A stretch of 19,682 nt of DNA from Candidatus Hydrogenedentes bacterium CG07_land_8_20_14_0_80_42_17 (GTDB lineage Bacteria; UBA8481), in assembly GCA_002780065.1 (NCBI GenBank), contig PEWQ01000203.1:1-19682 (forward strand), written 5' to 3'. Below, in pieces: positions 16,124 to 19,682 of the stretch (the first letter of the stretch is position 1; the number at the start of each line of letters is the position of its first letter). Made by a program: the position numbers and the translations under genes. A model generated the notes under the pieces. That model was not told the DNA's origin. It made no database searches and saw nothing but the letters and a program-made list of their open reading frames with translations.

Positions 16124-16585
16124 ATGATTGAAGATAAAAAAATAAAAATAATGTCCAAAATTGCGGAGATGATGCTGTTATCCGAAAATGAATTAAGTTC
16201 TGAAAAAGATATTACAGCAAAACTCCTTTCGCACGGATTTACTTTGAACGAAATTAATGAAGCATTAGAACTCATATCAAAAAGTATCGGTTCCACGATG
16301 ATAAAAAAAGCAGTGCATAAAACTAGTCTTCCTCCAATTTCCTATAAAGGAATTTCCAGAATGGAAGAAATTAAAATGACTGAGGGAGCAATCACACTGT
16401 TTAGTGAATGGAAAAAATTAAAACTTTTTTCAGAAAAAGAAGAGGAGAATATTTTTATGTTGATACTAAATGCTGATGTCGGTGCTGTCGATGTCGAAGA
16501 GCTCTGGGATATTGCAAAGGAGAGCGCCGAATTCGGCTCCAAACTTTTCCTCCATGTTTCAACTCGATTTGCAGCGGTGCAGTGA
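16124..16585 (+). CDS. smg: Smg/DUF494-like protein
   Basis: A 153-residue soluble, mostly helical and acidic protein. Its length, the N-terminal helix with EAxxLL-type spacing (KIAEMMLLSENELSSEKDIT, then LLSHGFTLNEINEALELI), a central EGAITLFSEWKKLKLFSEKEEENI segment and the following VDVEELWDIAKE parallel the Smg (DUF494) family, but without the strongly conserved LKWVVLMVLF ending. Position between dprA and topA, where smg lies in many proteobacteria, is the stronger argument. Molecular function of Smg is not established. The SD is GGTGAT. The stop TGA ends one base before the topA ATG. Confidence 0.6.
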   Translation: MIEDKKIKIMSKIAEMMLLSENELSSEKDITAKLLSHGFTLNEINEALELISKSIGSTMIKKAVHKTSLPPISYKGISRMEEIKMTEGAITLFSEWKKLKLFSEKEEENIFMLILNADVGAVDVEELWDIAKESAEFGSKLFLHVSTRFAAVQ

Positions 16586-16586
16586 A

Positions 16587-18989
16587 ATGGCTTCAAATCT
16601 AGTCATCGTCGAATCGCCCGCAAAAGCCCGCTCGATTCAGAAATATCTTGGAAAAAATTACGAAGTAATAGCCTCAATGGGGCACATCATGGATTTGCCG
16701 AAAAAGGAAGGAATAGCCATTGAGAAAGTCGGTTCGAAATGGGTCTTCACACCTCGAATCGAGAAAATTAAAGGCAAAGACAAAACAATAAAAATCATAA
16801 AGGCATCTTCAAAAAAATCCGAGCATATATTTTTAGCAACCGACCCTGACCGCGAAGGTGAAGTAATTGCATATCATATTTCAAATATTCTGGACACAAA
16901 AAGTAATGTAAAACGAGTTATGTTCCACGAAATTACTCCTGCCGCTGTTAGAGCCGCATTCGAGGAGCCAAAAGAAATAGATATCAAACTTGTAGAATCG
17001 CAACAGGCAAGGCGAGTGCTAGACAGAATAGTCGGTTTCGATGTTTCTCAACTGCTTTGGGATAAAGTTGCCAGAGGACTTTCAGCGGGAAGAGTTCAAT
17101 CGGTCTCATTGAGAATGATTGTTGAACGCGAGCGGGAAATAAGACGCTTCGTTCCGGTAGAGTCGTGGACTATTCATGCTATTATGGAAAAAGACGGAGT
17201 GGTATTTGAGGCTCAACTCGCAAGTATTGGTAAGAATAAACCGAAACTTCCGAATCAAGAATCCTCTGCTCAAATTTTAACTCAGCTCAAAGGAAAAATA
17301 CTTACTGTATCAAACGTAGAAAAGTCCGAAAAAAAACGTTACGCTCAGCCTCCATTTATAACTTCAACTCTTCAGCAAGAAGCGGCAAGAAGGCTAGGTT
17401 ATCCTGTTTCATTCACAATGAAGCTTGCACAATCGCTTTATGAAGGCATCGACCTTGGCGAAGAAGGACCTACAGGTTTGATAACATACATGAGAACGGA
17501 TTCTGTCCGCGTATCGGAGGCCGCAATTCTCGATGCGAGAAAACATATCGAAACAAAATTAGGAAAAGATTTTCTGTCCCGCGAACCAATTAGATATCGA
17601 ACCAGTAAATCTGCTCAGGATGCCCACGAAGCCATTCGACCGACTTCAGTTTTAAGAACGCCGTCATCAGTCTCTAAATATCTCGATAAAAAAGCGCTAG
17701 CTTTATACAAACTAATATGGAACAGGTTTGTCGCAAGCCAATGCTCAGCGGCAATATATGAGAGCATCGGAGTCGATCTTTCTGCTGATGATTTTATTTT
17801 TAGAGCTACAGGTTCAAGACTTCTCTTTCAAGGATTTTTGAAGGTTTATTCCGATGTAGAAAGCGAAGATAAAAATTTCGAAGCAAATGAATCAATTGAT
17901 TCTAAACTTCCAAATTTAAAAGTTGGAGATCAGCCTTCGCTCGAAAAATTTGAGCCGCGTCAGCATTTCACTCAACCTCCGGCGCGTTTTTCAGAAGCAA
18001 TGCTGGTTAAATCTTTGGAAGAAAAAGGAATTGGCAGACCTAGCACGTATGCAAGTATTATTTCCACGTTGAAAGACAGACATTATACCTTTATTGAAAA
18101 ACGCAGACTTGTTCCAACCGACCTCGGCATGTCAGTATCCGATCTTCTAGTAAAAGCTTTTCCTGATATTTTCAATTTCGGATTTACTGCCGAAATGGAA
18201 ACAGAGCTGGATGAAATTGAAGAAGGCTCTATCGATTGGCAAAAAGTATTGAATAATTTTTATTCGGAATTTTTGAAGGACATGGCAAACGCAAACAAGC
18301 AAATGCCAAATCTTAAAATCGGAATACCCACCAAATACAAATGTCCAAGCTGTAAAGCAACTTTAAATCTACGTTACGGCAAAAATGGAAGATTTCTTGC
18401 TTGTTCCTCATATCCAGACTGCAATACCACATTCGAAGTTGAAGAAGATAATAACGGAGAATTAAAAAAACTCGATACTCCTAAATTCGAAGCAAAATGT
18501 CCGAAATGCGGCTCAGAAATGCTTTTCAAGCGTTCGAGACTCGGCGCGTTTCTAGCCTGCGGAAAATATCCTGCATGCCGAGGACTCATTCCTCTGAAAA
18601 AAATCGAGAATAACAACTACGAGATTGTCGAGCCCGAAAAGACCGAAAGAAAATGTCCTGAATGCGGAGGAGCAATGGAAGTAAAGCAATCTAGATTCGG
18701 ACGTTTTCTAGCCTGCGAAAAGTATCCTGAATGTAAGGGTGCATTGCCTTACTTCATAAACGTACCGTGTCCTAGAGAAGGATGCAAAGGCGAATTGCGG
18801 GAGCGTGTTGCTAAAAAAGGTGTTTATTACACCTGTTCAGCTTATCCCGAATGCAAATACAGAAGCAACGTAAGACCGGTAGCGGTAATCTGCCCTGAAT
18901 GCTCATCGCCGGCAATGATACCAGAAAAAGACGGCACACTGAAATGTGCCCGTTCGGATTGCAAAGGAATAATAGAAAGAAAACAGTGA
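16587..18989 (+). CDS. topA: DNA topoisomerase I
   Basis: Type IA topoisomerase that relaxes negative supercoils by single-strand passage. ATG 16587 is chosen because the family starts MASNLVIVESPAKARSIQKY; the frame is open upstream, but only inside the smg-like gene. The TOPRIM domain has Glu9 (VESPAKA) and FLATDPDREGEVIAYHI. The core has QARRVLDRIVGF, SAGRVQSVSLRMIV, and the catalytic Tyr301 in TYMRTDSVRVSE, then AHEAIRPTS and GIGRPSTYASII. From Cys586 to Cys792 there are five four-Cys zinc-ribbon units, each starting C-P-x-C or a variant and most ending L-A-C-x-x-Y-P-x-C; E. coli TopA has three of this type. Total 800 residues. There is no clear SD, so initiation probably depends on ribosomes finishing the smg-like gene. 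Confidence 0.97.
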   Translation: MASNLVIVESPAKARSIQKYLGKNYEVIASMGHIMDLPKKEGIAIEKVGSKWVFTPRIEKIKGKDKTIKIIKASSKKSEHIFLATDPDREGEVIAYHISNILDTKSNVKRVMFHEITPAAVRAAFEEPKEIDIKLVESQQARRVLDRIVGFDVSQLLWDKVARGLSAGRVQSVSLRMIVEREREIRRFVPVESWTIHAIMEKDGVVFEAQLASIGKNKPKLPNQESSAQILTQLKGKILTVSNVEKSEKKRYAQPPFITSTLQQEAARRLGYPVSFTMKLAQSLYEGIDLGEEGPTGLITYMRTDSVRVSEAAILDARKHIETKLGKDFLSREPIRYRTSKSAQDAHEAIRPTSVLRTPSSVSKYLDKKALALYKLIWNRFVASQCSAAIYESIGVDLSADDFIFRATGSRLLFQGFLKVYSDVESEDKNFEANESIDSKLPNLKVGDQPSLEKFEPRQHFTQPPARFSEAMLVKSLEEKGIGRPSTYASIISTLKDRHYTFIEKRRLVPTDLGMSVSDLLVKAFPDIFNFGFTAEMETELDEIEEGSIDWQKVLNNFYSEFLKDMANANKQMPNLKIGIPTKYKCPSCKATLNLRYGKNGRFLACSSYPDCNTTFEVEEDNNGELKKLDTPKFEAKCPKCGSEMLFKRSRLGAFLACGKYPACRGLIPLKKIENNNYEIVEPEKTERKCPECGGAMEVKQSRFGRFLACEKYPECKGALPYFINVPCPREGCKGELRERVAKKGVYYTCSAYPECKYRSNVRPVAVICPECSSPAMIPEKDGTLKCARSDCKGIIERKQ

Positions 18990-18992
18990 TTA

Positions 18993-19682
18993 GTGATTAG
19001 AGAAAAAGCTCCAACTCATGTCACAATAATTGGCGGCGGGCTTGCCGGAAGCGAAGCCGCTTGGCAAATAGCGCAAGCTGATATTGATGTCGCGCTATAC
19101 GAAATGCGTCCAATAAAAACCACGGAAGCTCATAGAACTGATCTTCTCGCAGAACTTGTATGCTCAAATTCTTTCCGAGCCAGCGACTCAATTTCCGCCG
19201 CTGGAACATTAAAAGATGAAATGCGGGAACTTGATTCGATTGTAATGCGCGCCGCGGACGCAACCAAAATACCTTCCGGTAAAAGTCTTTCGGTAGATCG
19301 AAATTTATTTTCTGCTAACGTCACTGATTTACTCTCTTCTCATCCGAGAATAAAAATAATTCGGCAAGAAATCAGTGAAATACCGGATGGCAATGTAATT
19401 ATTGCGTCCGGACCTCTGACTTCCAATAAGCTCGTCTCAGCAATACTTCAACTCACAAATTCGAAAGCTCTGTCGTTCTATGACGCTATTGCTCCAATCA
19501 TTGACTCTTCAACTCTAACCCCTGGTACTTATTTTGAGGCTTCAAGATATTCAGACGAAAAAGATTATCTCAACGTTCCGCTTTCAGAAGAAAATTACAA
19601 AAAATTTGTAGAGGAACTTATATCTGCCGAAACTTTTACTCATCTCGATGAAGATTTTTTTGAAGGATGTCTTCCAATTGAA
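18993..19682 (+). CDS. trmFO: TrmFO, folate-dependent tRNA (uracil-54-C5)-methyltransferase (3' end cut by window)
   Basis: FAD enzyme that methylates U54 in the T-loop of tRNA using methylenetetrahydrofolate. The visible 230 residues begin with the FAD motif VTIIGGGLAGSEAAWQIA and continue VALYEMRPIKTTEAH, LLAELVCSNSFRA (family Cys), EMRELDSIVMRAAD, SGKSLSVDRNLF, IIASGPLTS and FFEGCLPIE, all diagnostic for TrmFO rather than GidA/MnmG. GTG 18993 is the only plausible start: it is two codons after the topA stop, in the same frame, with a weak AGAAAG upstream. A tandem GTGATTA duplication sits exactly at this junction. Gene order topA-trmFO is also seen in Firmicutes. Confidence 0.95.
   Translation, partial: MIREKAPTHVTIIGGGLAGSEAAWQIAQADIDVALYEMRPIKTTEAHRTDLLAELVCSNSFRASDSISAAGTLKDEMRELDSIVMRAADATKIPSGKSLSVDRNLFSANVTDLLSSHPRIKIIRQEISEIPDGNVIIASGPLTSNKLVSAILQLTNSKALSFYDAIAPIIDSSTLTPGTYFEASRYSDEKDYLNVPLSEENYKKFVEELISAETFTHLDEDFFEGCLPIE

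Noticed and set aside
16470-16586. Longer TopA with 39 extra N-terminal residues
   Set aside because: The extension is the smg-like gene read in another frame. The conserved TopA N-terminus begins at 16587.

Overview
This window looks like ordinary chromosome from a flagellated, didermic (Gram-negative-type), probably uncultured bacterium with a moderately AT-rich genome. The diderm call rests on a GT9 (LPS heptosyltransferase-type) gene and an exported TPR protein. Motility rests on a flagellin gene. The gene order dprA-smg-topA-trmFO mixes a proteobacterial-type neighbourhood (dprA-smg-topA) with a Firmicutes-type one (dprA-topA-trmFO), so I do not name a phylum. Most genes are housekeeping genes recognisable by motif. 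There is no rRNA, tRNA, CRISPR array, transposase or phage gene.

Layout, left to right. 1-2272 (+): the end of a CheY-like receiver protein, then dnaK. 2273-2770: a 498-base gap holding a palindromic dispersed repeat, a near-consensus sigma70 promoter, an 18-codon ORF with a strong Shine-Dalgarno (SD) site, and GGA-rich leader segments before a compact flagellin gene (2771-3607). 3663-6947 (+): a tightly packed run of coaD, pta, a small tail-anchored protein, an SPFH/prohibitin protein and a membrane-anchored zinc-ribbon protein, with ATGA/GTGA overlaps at three junctions. 6974-7068: a second copy of the dispersed repeat, which runs into the 3' end of queG (7040-7837, -) and supplies its last codons. 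7872-9039 (+): a Yip1-like membrane protein and an isochorismatase-family hydrolase.

9058-9151: a composite repeat with hairpin potential. 9152-14902 (-): a probable operon transcribed leftwards, galE, nadB, maf, TPR protein, GT9 glycosyltransferase. It links UDP-sugar supply, de novo NAD synthesis, nucleotide-pool sanitation and envelope polysaccharide assembly. 14987-19682 (+): dprA, smg-like, topA and a trmFO truncated by the window end (DNA uptake/recombination, topology, tRNA m5U54).

The most interesting parts are four. First, the flagellin leader may be post-transcriptionally controlled, with CsrA-like GGA clusters at a small ORF and again at the flagellin SD. Second, the small-protein/SPFH/zinc-ribbon set may be an undescribed membrane module. 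Third, two families of dispersed repeats are present, one of which has apparently remodelled the C-terminus of QueG. Fourth, a hairpin sequesters the SD of maf. Nothing in the window is unmistakably a new system, and these are leads of moderate strength.
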